Shown: one piece after another, positions 28,101 to 34,935 of the stretch
Layout of the letters: each line of letters opens with the position of its first letter
Numbering within the stretch: the stretch's first letter is position 1
NCBI GenBank assembly: GCA_964425755.1
Contig: CAYRNY010000002.1
Span: forward strand, 310,001 to 374,000
Reading direction: 5' to 3'
DNA: 64,000 nucleotides
From: CAYRNY01 sp964425755
Lineage (GTDB): Bacteria > Chloroflexota > Anaerolineae > Aggregatilineales > Aggregatilineaceae
Translations under genes and position numbers: made by a program
The notes under the pieces: model-generated
Seen by the model: the letters and a program-made list of their open reading frames with translations, nothing else
What the model was told of the DNA's origin: nothing
Databases searched by the model: none

Positions 28101-29827
28101 TCACAGCCTATCGCCGCCCGAAGGTTCCGGCAGAAAATAACCTTGTTCGCGCGCTGGGACGCGGCCAGGCGTTCGTCGAAGGTGTCATCGATCCGTCCGC
28201 CCCGGTCTTCTGGCGATTTGAGGGGACGCAGGGCGAGGTTCTGGCATTTACGGTGGATACGACGAGCAGCAATCTGCGCGCCGATGTGACTCTGTTTGGT
28301 CCCCAAGGCTTTGTCGCCAATGTGGTGGAAGGCCCCGGTGATGCTCAAACGGTGCTGGGACCGGTGCGGTTGCCAGCAGACGGCGACTATGTGCTGACGG
28401 TGGGTGCGTGGTTAGGACCCGCAGGCGGCACTACGGGACGTTTTTCCGTGCGTGTTGAAGCGGCTGCCGCGGGTGTATCCGGCTCGGACGGGGGCCAGAT
28501 CGTCGCTTACGGTCAACCGGTGTTTGGTGGTCTGACGCCGCAGGATACGCGCGACCAATGGACTTTCAGCGGCCAGGCCGGCGAAACGGTCGTGGTGCGT
28601 GTTTCACATCCTGCCACTGACAGCACGGTGGCGTTGACTTTACGTGATCCTGAGAATAATGTCGTTGGCACCGGTGTGCTGGCCCTGGCTTATACAGGGG
28701 TTGAGATCAGTGATGTCGAATTGGGCACAACTGGAACTTACACCATCACGCTTGAGGGGCAGTTTGCCGACGAGCAGCCTATCGAATACCAGCTTTCGGT
28801 GCTGTCTGAGCGAACCCCACTTATCAGCCAGACCACGCCTGCGCAAGCGATCACTTACGGGGACAGGGTGTTAAGCGAACTGCCGGATCCCCCGGCCAGT
28901 GACGCGTGGATATTCTACGGGCAGGCCGGTGACAACGTACGCGGCACGGTTACGGCGAACGATCCGGCACTGGGCTTTGCTGTGTATCTACTAAGCCCTG
29001 ACGGCACGATCTTGCAGCGGGTGACTGCGGGGGGGACGGGCGAAGCGGCGTTGGACGTTCTGTTGCCGCTGGACGGATTCCACGCGCTGGTGGTGCAGCG
29101 GAATGACACGCCGGATGGCGGAGTGCAGGGGACCTATGCAATTTATTTGGAACGCACTGCTGCTCACGGCGCGCAGCAAGGTGTACTTATTGGCACGCGT
29201 CGTCACACGCTGACACCGACATCACCCGCGCACATCTGGGAGCTTCGGCCCGCTCACAGCGGGCGTTATGCGATCGTCATGCAATCATTCACGCCGGGCG
29301 GGCAGCCGAGCTTGCATGTCATTTCCGGGACGAACGAGCAGCTTGCAGCGGGGGAAAGCACGCCTTCCGGGACGATGATCGCCCAGGCAACCTTAACAGC
29401 AGGCGAGCAATATGGGGTTGTTGTTACAAACGGCATCACCCCCACGCACGTGCACTATGAGATTCAACTAGTCCCGGCGAGTATGCTGGCGATAGGGGAA
29501 GAGTTCGTCGTTGGCGAAGCAGATGTTGGGCGCATCACGGACGCACATTTTACCGATGAATGGCGCTTCGATGCACGGATGGGCGAGGCGGTCGCGGTGG
29601 CGGTCCGGCGCACGGCGGGGGATCTGGTTCCGTTAGCTGCCGTTTACGATTCCGACGGTTTATTGCTGCACGAAGCTGAAGCTGATGGTCAAGGCCGTAT
29701 TACGTTTTCATTTCAGCCACCAGCCGACGGAACGTATCGCCTTGTGATCACGCGCACGAATCTTGCTGCCGGTGCCACTTCAGGTGATTACACGGTTGAA
29801 CTCACCCATCAAGCCGGTGACTCCTGA
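22127..29827 (+). CDS. Giant secreted protein with 22 PPC-like beta repeats
   Basis: A 2,566-residue protein. A signal peptide (KRSLRFVIVSATLLLLSVMA, likely cleavage near FAAA/QG) is followed by about 22 divergent repeats of roughly 115 residues. Each repeat has an AYGDTV-type strand, a DxWxFxGxxGD motif, a strand naming a polar tip such as LLxPDGTLL, and a closing GxYxLxV strand. This is the pattern of bacterial pre-peptidase C-terminal (PPC) domains. I see no protease domain, sorting signal, lipobox or C-terminal membrane span, and no cysteine anywhere. GGAGG at 22121 is one base from the first ATG (22127) and four from the second (22130). The second start is slightly better spaced. Role probably adhesive or structural outside the cell; this is inference. 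Confidence 0.88.
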   Translation: MMYYKRSLRFVIVSATLLLLSVMAYTKFFAAAQGLRLAYGETVTGEITGGADADMWTFEGSRGDVVLLQVTRVDGSLLPAITITGPDDALLLDLAAQDPQLPDLEFALGLQRTGAHTLSVEGAGGTTGNYMLTLALRSVAGSLAVQDSMLVYGRTKTSAISDAVFREFWSFQGTRGDVVDVQMATVSGDLDAYLSLQAPDGTVIASSDIGEGTQDAALYAVRLNMTGRYTVVARRAGANLGEAGTTSGEYTIGVFLRAPGSAEGTPTPVELTLDRMLRGRLSADAPAALFSVEADGVLALALKTTAPDQISALSVMTSEGAPIDSISGVSPLQTSVPLPGPGAYWIEVFAADIQPDRVVDFSLVATRLATATRTSRALQYNRPQVIGANAAPPELWHFYGKRGDLITLRMQTFGPASVEGALRVFAPDNTLLLEHSLQHAVVQPLQLTTDGVYEIALPAADISNGYVIGISRTGLAGLSFEQHATPRTENMFPTAKGAVAEGVVQPYATDAWFFDVADSLTWRFTVTAIDSNLPLVLAVEAPDGTWLEHAVTDRLAHTARVQLDLDQVGRYRVLVVDLSGSNATTYRLSGKPVEGGMLQSHVPQKGVIAPDEAYDLWYVESAPDELIQVRIALQAGATTLPEVHVIGPDGKAITSNIQVDRAAASGTLSVFAETGGVHTILVRQAPVGERVVYRIAVDVTRPFEAAGGQGVAVSSPLDAMLATGVTPLPQAAQVDISGAIIPVLPSEPETSVASRNRDIAFGTLLRGMIEPGAQFDVWTFSASANQLLEFSVVALNSGAGPDLIVLDANGQVVSERFTIEKVETYLMHRFAQAGSYTLLVHLDHSGPYTLQIDALDQIDERVPAVAPGRTIAYGETRHDELIAGEGARSFVFYAQAGDVVMAQAAAIDVELSLALALKPLAGSTLAAAEAAPDVRIVGLDAVALPETGLYQVAVHYGTAWPAVDGAFALRLDLVRAEQTIPFARGELDAPATAYLRASRSPQTWLFSAHSGERVTLRVEPLVVGVPAPLAVQLADSYGNVFVQRTARFGTGTLVLGDVSLPRTGIYQVRVEGGQREAGSYRITLERDRRDVHDIGRTLRYGESISEVFTPGNFLDVWTFAGSRGDVISVSAQRVFGDTAPLTLQLRTDTGHALTTAAPDDSTGGAQIRQFSLPRTGHYTLIAGIPEAGFQGEMAYRITLSLKGTTARSTGMPLAYGDTVAGAFFVDDPADAWVFEGRQGDIVTAQIESTTAGMNPSLTLLSTEWHAASVTEQRQVLASGTTDETGIAQVTFTLPLDGPYALLAQSPDLTSGQYRLRLINENPVAGPAQPLRIGQVREGQITDSTDVDGWRFDGVAGEVVTVTVEPDSRANLSPHVALFGADGRMLAQADAAPGDSATVPTYRLPYTGSYTARVARSQAFLGRTTGRYTIHIVQDAPPAGTDYPSIRLGTAERGTLDDASPARRWVFDGTAGDTIYARLEATSRTLDPVLRLYVPEGPLLAEADDVAPVATDAELYVKLPVDGPYVLEARRYHGAQGATEGNFLLNVERVYQASETSAEPSIAYGDYIAGTTDRANPSDIWTFSGKAGDRIFAMLRSPTDDAPSGLLLRDAAGNTLASGTRDLGDVVIDGYTLAADAIYTLEVRRPGDAVARFSPYTMNLDLLDTAITAPASQDVFLNRAGTVTGQFRDGVAVHSWLFEGQAGQDVALSLAPLYGPLSVSLSVLAPDGTLLFTDAIEEQTRIFTTGMLTLPVSGTYVLRLEALGLMPGVVYRLTLLPNVPASHLETIAAGEDRIGSIAAARAYERWQFTAPAGMVIDVRVVRIGGNLTPTVALLSPTGRSLAEGYAIGDAQAAITRYTLPETGDYTLVVSREGGVQGTTGGSYRLMLRRQPISVQAAVAHEIALGAEQAGVVDGSAPVWYTFQAQAGDNIALAVRDTVGLTPPALQLETEAGRVLDVPVTRMAAESGIWSFDVPYTGYYVVGLSSADTVNYTFTAYRRPKVPAENNLVRALGRGQAFVEGVIDPSAPVFWRFEGTQGEVLAFTVDTTSSNLRADVTLFGPQGFVANVVEGPGDAQTVLGPVRLPADGDYVLTVGAWLGPAGGTTGRFSVRVEAAAAGVSGSDGGQIVAYGQPVFGGLTPQDTRDQWTFSGQAGETVVVRVSHPATDSTVALTLRDPENNVVGTGVLALAYTGVEISDVELGTTGTYTITLEGQFADEQPIEYQLSVLSERTPLISQTTPAQAITYGDRVLSELPDPPASDAWIFYGQAGDNVRGTVTANDPALGFAVYLLSPDGTILQRVTAGGTGEAALDVLLPLDGFHALVVQRNDTPDGGVQGTYAIYLERTAAHGAQQGVLIGTRRHTLTPTSPAHIWELRPAHSGRYAIVMQSFTPGGQPSLHVISGTNEQLAAGESTPSGTMIAQATLTAGEQYGVVVTNGITPTHVHYEIQLVPASMLAIGEEFVVGEADVGRITDAHFTDEWRFDARMGEAVAVAVRRTAGDLVPLAAVYDSDGLLLHEAEADGQGRITFSFQPPADGTYRLVITRTNLAAGATSGDYTVELTHQAGDS
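22226..29812 (+). repeat. Array of about 22 PPC-like protein repeats
   Basis: Repeats were recognised in translation by the WxF-GD motif. Examples are DMWTFEGSRGD, EFWSFQGTRGD, LWHFYGKRGD, DVWTFAGSRGD, AWVFEGRQGD, GWRFDGVAGE, RWVFDGTAGD, IWTFSGKAGD, SWLFEGQAGQ, FWRFEGTQGE, QWTFSGQAGE, AWIFYGQAGD and EWRFDARMGE. The spacing is about 115 codons. The units are well diverged at DNA level, so this is an old array, not a recent slippage product. Several units (third, fifth, sixth, twenty-first) have lost the GD turn. Confidence 0.8.
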
Positions 29828-29853
29828 TCGGCACTTCAACGGGCGGCACGGGA

Positions 29854-29887
29854 ACCCCGCCTGAACGACTTGTCATTCAGGCGGGGT
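29854..29887. terminator. Hairpin terminator between convergent exoprotein genes
   Basis: A perfect 12-bp stem, ACCCCGCCTGAA with TTCAGGCGGGGT, around a 10-base loop. It is 26 bases after the giant gene and 36 bases before the SH3b gene end. There is no long T tract, but the stem is very stable and the site is symmetric for both genes. Confidence 0.65.
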
Positions 29888-29923
29888 CTGTGAGGCTGGG
29901 TTGTTCAAATTCTTCGCGTATGA

Positions 29924-31246
29924 TTACCGGCGTACCGGGACATTGCTCGCATCGCCATTCACCAGCACATAAAGCTTCGATACCCAGCCGGTGCCAAACT
30001 CGCTATCGACCATCCACCAACCCCGATCAGCACTCTGGCCAACGATGGGCATACGCGTGCCCCCGTAAACCGCGCCAAGCGTGGGGAACGTGCTGTTCGG
30101 CCCGCTGCGAATATTCAACGCTCCTGTGGCGACGACTGCTTCCGGCGGAGCGACAACCGCTTCTGGAACTTGTGCATCAGCAGCGGGTGGTCCAACCGGG
30201 CCGCCGCTGCCGGGATCAACGTAGGGCACGTTCGACACATCGCCGCGCACAATGATATAGATTGCGTTGGCCCAACCGGTCCCTAGCGGGGTTTCGAGCA
30301 GCCACCAGCTCCAGTTTGCGTTGCGGCCCACAATCTTGGTTTCCGTGCCGCCCGCCAATGCGCCCAGGCTGGTATATTGCGCTCCTGGCCCGGAGCGAAT
30401 GTTCAACGCCCCTGTGTTGATGATGCCTATGGGACCGGAAACGGGGGCGTCCGCGGCTGAGGCGGTTGTGACAGGTGAGGCGCCGTATTCATTGCGCGCC
30501 GCGATAAATCCACTGTATACCCAACCGGTGCCGAAGGGGGACTCGACCTGGTACCATGAGCTATCGGCGGTCCGCCCGATGATCGGTAGGGTGTTCCCGC
30601 CGCGGGCCTGGCCGAGGATTTGGTAATTGACGCCCGGACCGGCGCGCACATTCAGGTAGGCCGAAAGAACCACGCCGTAGGGCGTATCCGTTGTCAGCGG
30701 GATGTCGCTGCTATCGCCGTCAGCCGGTGCGACAGAACCGCTGACATTCATGTGACTTGCCGATACCCAGCCGGTGCCGTAACGCCAGCGGATCTGGAGC
30801 CAGCTTCCGTCGGCGTTGCGCGCCAACACGAAGACCTGGTCGCCACGCCCTAATGTGCCGGTCCTCTGGGCGTTGATCCCGGCACCGTAGCGCACATTGA
30901 GCGCCCCGGAAGTTACCGTCCCGATCGGTCCTGGATCGACGACGCCGACGCCATCGGTCCCGACGGCGGTCACGCTGGATGCCCAGACCCAGCCTTCACC
31001 GGCCACGCTGTTGACGCGCCACCAGCTCCGATCAGGGCTGACCCCGCTTACGGGAGCAGCTTCACCTGGCGACAATGTGTCAATAATCCAGAAGCCGGTG
31101 CCTGGACCGCTGCGCACGTAGACCGCACTATCTGCAATGACATAGGGTGTTCCCTGCGCGGCTGCGGGGCTTAAAAACCAGGCTGGCGTAATGAACGACA
31201 GTACAAGAATTGATGCCAGAAGTATCTTTAACAACGTTCGCCGCAT
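29924..31246 (-). CDS. Secreted protein with five SH3b repeats
   Basis: A 440-residue exported protein. The signal peptide (MRRTLLKILLASILVLSFIT, cleavage probably near PAAAQG) is followed by five bacterial SH3 (SH3_3) units. Each carries the hallmark LNVR-GPG core: VYVRSGPGTGFW, LNVRYGAGINA, LNVRAGPGVNY, LNIRSGPGAQY and LNIRSGPNSTF. Each unit ends in a GWV-type strand. A Pro/Ala-rich linker separates repeats four and five. Such domains usually bind peptidoglycan or peptides, but no catalytic domain is attached. It contains no cysteine. The ATG at 31246 has AGGAGG nine bases upstream, so the 29-residue extension in the open frame is rejected. It converges with the giant PPC protein. Confidence 0.92.
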   Translation of the reverse strand: MRRTLLKILLASILVLSFITPAWFLSPAAAQGTPYVIADSAVYVRSGPGTGFWIIDTLSPGEAAPVSGVSPDRSWWRVNSVAGEGWVWASSVTAVGTDGVGVVDPGPIGTVTSGALNVRYGAGINAQRTGTLGRGDQVFVLARNADGSWLQIRWRYGTGWVSASHMNVSGSVAPADGDSSDIPLTTDTPYGVVLSAYLNVRAGPGVNYQILGQARGGNTLPIIGRTADSSWYQVESPFGTGWVYSGFIAARNEYGASPVTTASAADAPVSGPIGIINTGALNIRSGPGAQYTSLGALAGGTETKIVGRNANWSWWLLETPLGTGWANAIYIIVRGDVSNVPYVDPGSGGPVGPPAADAQVPEAVVAPPEAVVATGALNIRSGPNSTFPTLGAVYGGTRMPIVGQSADRGWWMVDSEFGTGWVSKLYVLVNGDASNVPVRR

Positions 31247-31404
31247 AATGTATTCCTCCTGGGACTCTGGCGTGGATAGCCAAGCGAACACGTCGTCTCG
31301 TTGCAGTGTATGTTGATTTGGCTCCGGGCGCAACTGGTTCAGGGTAGGGGACAGGCAGCGTGAAAAACAGAACGGCGAGCTTCACTCTCGAAACCCGCCG
31401 TGAT

Positions 31405-31490
31405 TGGTGCCCTGGAGAGGACTCGAACCTCCACGTCCGTAAGGACACAGGCCCTCAACCTGCCGCGTATACCAATTCCGCCACCAGGGC
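31405..31490 (-). tRNA. tRNA-Leu (anticodon GAG)
   Basis: An 86-base class II tRNA with encoded CCA. Acceptor GCCCTGG pairs with CCAGGGC. The anticodon stem GCAGG/CCTGT encloses TTGAGGG, giving anticodon GAG (reads CUC). A long variable arm (GTCCTTACGGAC) and the T arm GGAGG-TTCGAGT-CCTCT are present. Confidence 0.97.
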
Positions 31491-31503
31491 GATTACGCCT
31501 CAA

Positions 31504-31531
31504 ATTATACACGCCGCCACAAAGATGTCAA
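31504..31531 (-). promoter_or_regulatory. Near-consensus promoter of tRNA-Leu
   Basis: Minus-strand TTGACA (31531-31526) and TATAAT (31509-31504), both perfect, 16-base spacer. The -10 lies 13 bases before the tRNA 5' end. It stands back-to-back with the plsX promoter. Confidence 0.75.
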
Positions 31532-31534
31532 TGG

Positions 31535-31563
31535 TTGGCAGAGCCGACCGGAGCGTCTACAAT
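31535..31563 (+). promoter_or_regulatory. Predicted promoter of plsX-fabF
   Basis: TTGGCA (31535-31540) and TACAAT (31558-31563) with a 17-base spacer, 41 bases before the plsX ATG. The -35 box is only 3 bases from the -35 of the divergent tRNA-Leu promoter. Confidence 0.65.
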
Positions 31564-31604
31564 CAAGCGGAATCTACACCGTTTCCACCTTGGGAGTAAC
31601 CGTG

Positions 31605-32600
31605 ATGAGAATCATCCTAGATGCAATGGGGAGCGATAAAAATCCGGCTCCTGATGTCGAGGGCGCTGTACTGGCTGCGCGTGATTTTGCCGACACGATC
31701 GTTCTGGTTGGTGACCAGGAACAGATCGAAAACGAACTAAAAAAACACGATACCAGCGGCTTGTCCCTCGAAGTTGTGCATGCGGATCAGGCGATTACAA
31801 TGGATGACAGACCCGGCAATGTGGGACGAGGCAAGCCGGAATCTTCGATGCATGTTGGCATGCGTCTGGTTAAGCAAGGCCAAGGTGACGCTTTTGTAAC
31901 CGTAGGCAATACCGGAGCCGCGATGGCGATCGCGATTCTGCACACGCTCAAGCGCATTCCTGGCGTGCATCGCCCGGCTTTATCGGCGATTCTGCGTGTT
32001 CGGGATCATTCTGTTATTTTGTTGGATGTGGGAGCGAATGCGGATTGCAGGCCGGAATGGCTGGCCCAGTTCGGTTTGATGGGCAGCCTTTTTGCCGAGC
32101 GTGCGTTGAAACGTGACAATCCGCGCGTCGGGCTGCTCTCCAACGGCGAGGAAGTTGGGAAGGGCACCGTCCTGGTCCAGGAAGCAGCGGAACTCTTGAG
32201 CCAGGGCGGGGTTAACTTTACTGGGAATGTCGAACCAAAAGAAATCTTGACCGGGGGTGTCGACGTAGCAGTAATGGACGGCTTTTCAGGAAATATCATG
32301 ATCAAGTCCATGGAAGCCTTCGGTGCGACGGTGTTTCGGCTTCTGCGGGAAGAGTTAAGCTCGGATGCCCGGTCCAAGCTGGCCGGGTTGCTTGGTAAGC
32401 CGGCCTTCCGCCGGGTTTATCGGCAGGTCGATCCATTCGAGATCGGTGGTGTGCCACTGTTAGGGGTCGACGGTGTCGTGATCATCGGGCACGGACGGTC
32501 GAACAGCCAGGCCGTGAAGAACGCCATCGCGCAGGCGCGCGAGGCTGTAAAAGGGGACATTGTCGATGCGATCCGCGAGGGTTTGAACATATCAAACTAA
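31605..32600 (+). CDS. plsX: Phosphate acyltransferase PlsX
   Basis: PlsX converts acyl-ACP and phosphate into acyl-phosphate, the first step of phosphatidic acid synthesis in most bacteria. The 331-residue protein carries the family signatures RIILDAMGSDKNPAPDVEGA, TVGNTGAAMAIA, RPALSAILRVRD, LLDVGANADCRPEWLAQFGL and AVMDGFSGNIMIKSMEA. The ATG at 31605 is preferred: it has GGGAG eight bases upstream and the conserved strand begins there. fabF follows after 52 bases, as part of a lipid operon. acpP, fabD and fabG are not adjacent, unlike the classical plsX cluster. Confidence 0.96.
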   Translation: MRIILDAMGSDKNPAPDVEGAVLAARDFADTIVLVGDQEQIENELKKHDTSGLSLEVVHADQAITMDDRPGNVGRGKPESSMHVGMRLVKQGQGDAFVTVGNTGAAMAIAILHTLKRIPGVHRPALSAILRVRDHSVILLDVGANADCRPEWLAQFGLMGSLFAERALKRDNPRVGLLSNGEEVGKGTVLVQEAAELLSQGGVNFTGNVEPKEILTGGVDVAVMDGFSGNIMIKSMEAFGATVFRLLREELSSDARSKLAGLLGKPAFRRVYRQVDPFEIGGVPLLGVDGVVIIGHGRSNSQAVKNAIAQAREAVKGDIVDAIREGLNISN

Positions 32601-32652
32601 GCGGGTTGGCTGTTTCGAGTTGGGGATAGCGACAACAAAGGAAGATGCAACT

Positions 32653-33909
32653 ATGGACTTCACACGTAACGGATTCCCTCGTGTGGTGATTACCGGAATC
32701 GGTGCTATAACGCCTCTGGGGCGTTTTCCTGAGTTTTGGAAACGCCTGTTAGCTGGCGAGTCAGGCGTGCGGCGCATCCAGAGCTTCGACCCGTCACATC
32801 TGGACGTGCAGATCGCGGCGGAAGTCGTTGATTTCGACCCAAGCGAGTACCTGGAGCACAAGGAAGCGCGACGCATGGCGCGGCCTTCCCAGATGGCAGT
32901 GGTCGCGGCGCTGGATGCGCTTAAAGATTCGGGGATGACGATCGAGGAATTACAGCCTATCGCCGAACGGGTCGCGATCGATTACGGTTCGTCGCTAGGC
33001 GGGCATGATCTGGCCCAACAAGCGTCGTTTAACTTCCGCACCCAGGGGCGGAGACCGGGTCCGTTCTCGCTGGTTGAATCGATCCCGAACATTCCGGCCC
33101 ACCATATCAGCCGCGTGACAGGGGCGCTTGGCCCGTTGATCTGCATCTCAGCGGCTTGCGCGACCGGCACGCATAGCATCGGGGACGCGATGAACGTGCT
33201 GCGTTACGGCAAGGCTGATGTGGTGTTCACCGGGGGCGTGGAAGCCATGATCTACGACTATGGGATCGCCGGGTTCGTGTCTATGCGCGGGCTGGCGACC
33301 GGTTACAATGACGATCCGACACGTGCCAGCCGTCCGTTTGACAAGAATCGCAACGGGTTTGTGTTTGGCGAGGGCGCGGGCGCTTTTATCATGGAAACGC
33401 TCGAACGGGCTTACAAACGTGGCGCGCGCATCTACGCTGAGGTGCTGGGTATGGCGTCATCGTCCGACGCTTATCACGTAGCTGCCCCGGACCCTGACGG
33501 GCGCGGCGCGGCAAACGCGATGAAATGGGCGCTGGAAGATGCCAAGATGGACCCTGAACTGATCGACTATATCAACACGCACGGCTCATCGACACAGGCG
33601 AACGATTCGATCGAAACACGCGCGATCAAACAAGTGTTCGGCACCCACGCGTACAAGTTGGCAGCGAACTCGACCAAGAGCATGATCGGGCACTTGCTTG
33701 GTGGGGCCGGGGCAGTCGAGGGGATCGCTACCGTGATGTCACTCTTTGAGCAGGTACTGCACCCGACGATCAACTACGAAACACCTGATCCGGAGTGCGA
33801 CCTGGATTACGTGCCGAACGAAGCACGTGACGCCAAACTGCAATTCGCGATGTCAAACAACTTCGGTCTTGGGGGACAAAACGCCAGTATTGTCCTCGGT
33901 CGTATCTAG
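32653..33909 (+). CDS. fabF: Beta-ketoacyl-ACP synthase II
   Basis: A 418-residue condensing enzyme that elongates fatty acids with malonyl-ACP. The N-terminus reads RVVITGIGAITPLG. The catalytic Cys is in ISAACATGTHSIG, and the two His in INTHGSSTQAND and KSMIGHLLGGAG; the triad is intact. The C-terminal AMSNNFGLGGQNAS loop is typical of KAS I/II. The ATG at 32653 is preceded by AAGGAAG. A TTG at 32620 in frame would add 11 non-conserved residues. It is the second gene of the plsX operon and ends 51 bases from a convergent transglycosylase gene. Confidence 0.95.
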   Translation: MDFTRNGFPRVVITGIGAITPLGRFPEFWKRLLAGESGVRRIQSFDPSHLDVQIAAEVVDFDPSEYLEHKEARRMARPSQMAVVAALDALKDSGMTIEELQPIAERVAIDYGSSLGGHDLAQQASFNFRTQGRRPGPFSLVESIPNIPAHHISRVTGALGPLICISAACATGTHSIGDAMNVLRYGKADVVFTGGVEAMIYDYGIAGFVSMRGLATGYNDDPTRASRPFDKNRNGFVFGEGAGAFIMETLERAYKRGARIYAEVLGMASSSDAYHVAAPDPDGRGAANAMKWALEDAKMDPELIDYINTHGSSTQANDSIETRAIKQVFGTHAYKLAANSTKSMIGHLLGGAGAVEGIATVMSLFEQVLHPTINYETPDPECDLDYVPNEARDAKLQFAMSNNFGLGGQNASIVLGRI

Positions 33910-33960
33910 ACACGACTCCTGGGGCAACAGGCGTTCGCCTCCGCGGGGGGAAGGCCAGGT

Positions 33961-34731
33961 TTAGCCTGGTTGGGCGTTTTCACCGGCGACCAACGCGGCG
34001 GACCTGGCCTGTTCTTGTGCCTGGATTTGCTCAATGCTGCGCGCTGCACGAGCGCACAGATTTCTGCCGCCGATGCTCAACCATTCTTCAAGCGTCGCGC
34101 TGGTGTCCATATTGGAAACCGCCTCGGCGTAAATCCGTGACCCCCAATAGTAATAGCGCTGCGTTTCCCGGGGCCACGTTGCCCAGCCGCGCTCGATCAC
34201 GCCATGCCCGCCATTGTAGCCTGCCAGCGCCAGGCCAACATGCCCGCCGGAACGCTCCAGGCTTCCCATGAGGTAACTCATGCCCCGCCGGGCGTTGGTG
34301 CTCACGTCGAGCATATCTTCACCGGCTTCAAAGTGGAACGGCATCACCTGGAATAGTCCTTGTGCGCCTGCGGGTGACGCTATCAACGGATCGCCGCAAC
34401 TTTCGATCTGTATCAGCGTAGCGATCAAATTGGGATCGACTTGATACATAATGGCCCATGCTTTGATCCAGGGTTCCCAGTACAACACTTCGGAGGTGAA
34501 CACCGTTGACAGCGGCGCGACCGCCGCTTCTGGACCAACAGCACTTTGGGCATAACGCGGTCGATTCGTTTCGACAACTTCATACACGGTCTCGAGCGTG
34601 AATTCGAGCGCCAGCGCAGCGCCAAGCGTGGTCATGAATCCGAGCAATCCGCATACGATCAGGATGATCGCAGAGATCCCCATCCATGCGCGCCGGGCAA
34701 GAAACTGTCGGAGGTTAGAAGGGCTTGCCAT
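33961..34731 (-). CDS. Membrane-anchored lytic transglycosylase (SLT domain)
   Basis: A 256-residue protein with an N-terminal membrane segment (AWMGISAIILIVCGLLGFMT) and an SLT lysozyme-like domain. The catalytic Glu is in IATLIQIESCGDPLIAS. AGAQGLFQVMPFHF and LALAGYNGGHGVIERG are the other family motifs. Such enzymes cleave peptidoglycan to 1,6-anhydro muropeptides, for wall remodelling outside the membrane. The ATG at 34731 is preferred over the GTG codons at 34743 and 34737. It is divergent from trmFO. A peptidoglycan-cleaving enzyme together with SH3b proteins suggests that the host has a peptidoglycan wall. Confidence 0.92.
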   Translation of the reverse strand: MASPSNLRQFLARRAWMGISAIILIVCGLLGFMTTLGAALALEFTLETVYEVVETNRPRYAQSAVGPEAAVAPLSTVFTSEVLYWEPWIKAWAIMYQVDPNLIATLIQIESCGDPLIASPAGAQGLFQVMPFHFEAGEDMLDVSTNARRGMSYLMGSLERSGGHVGLALAGYNGGHGVIERGWATWPRETQRYYYWGSRIYAEAVSNMDTSATLEEWLSIGGRNLCARAARSIEQIQAQEQARSAALVAGENAQPG

Positions 34732-34935
34732 TTGCACCTGCACGTTATAGAACTAATGTTCATATTGCGGACTATATCAGAATACCAGAAATTCGCGGTG
34801 GGAGTCAATTAGTTTAACGTAAGACATTGACAAGAATCGCATCAGTAACGGCAGAGTAGGGCGCGGTAGAGATAGACAGGGTTGTGGACAGCCGTTACAA
34901 TGGCGGTGCTGTGAGAGTGTACAGAGAAGGTGACT

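Noticed and set aside
33910..33960. Small palindromes (AGGCG/CGCCT; CCAGG/CCTGG) between fabF and the transglycosylase gene
   Set aside because: Stems are only about five base pairs and have no T tract; too weak to call a terminator.
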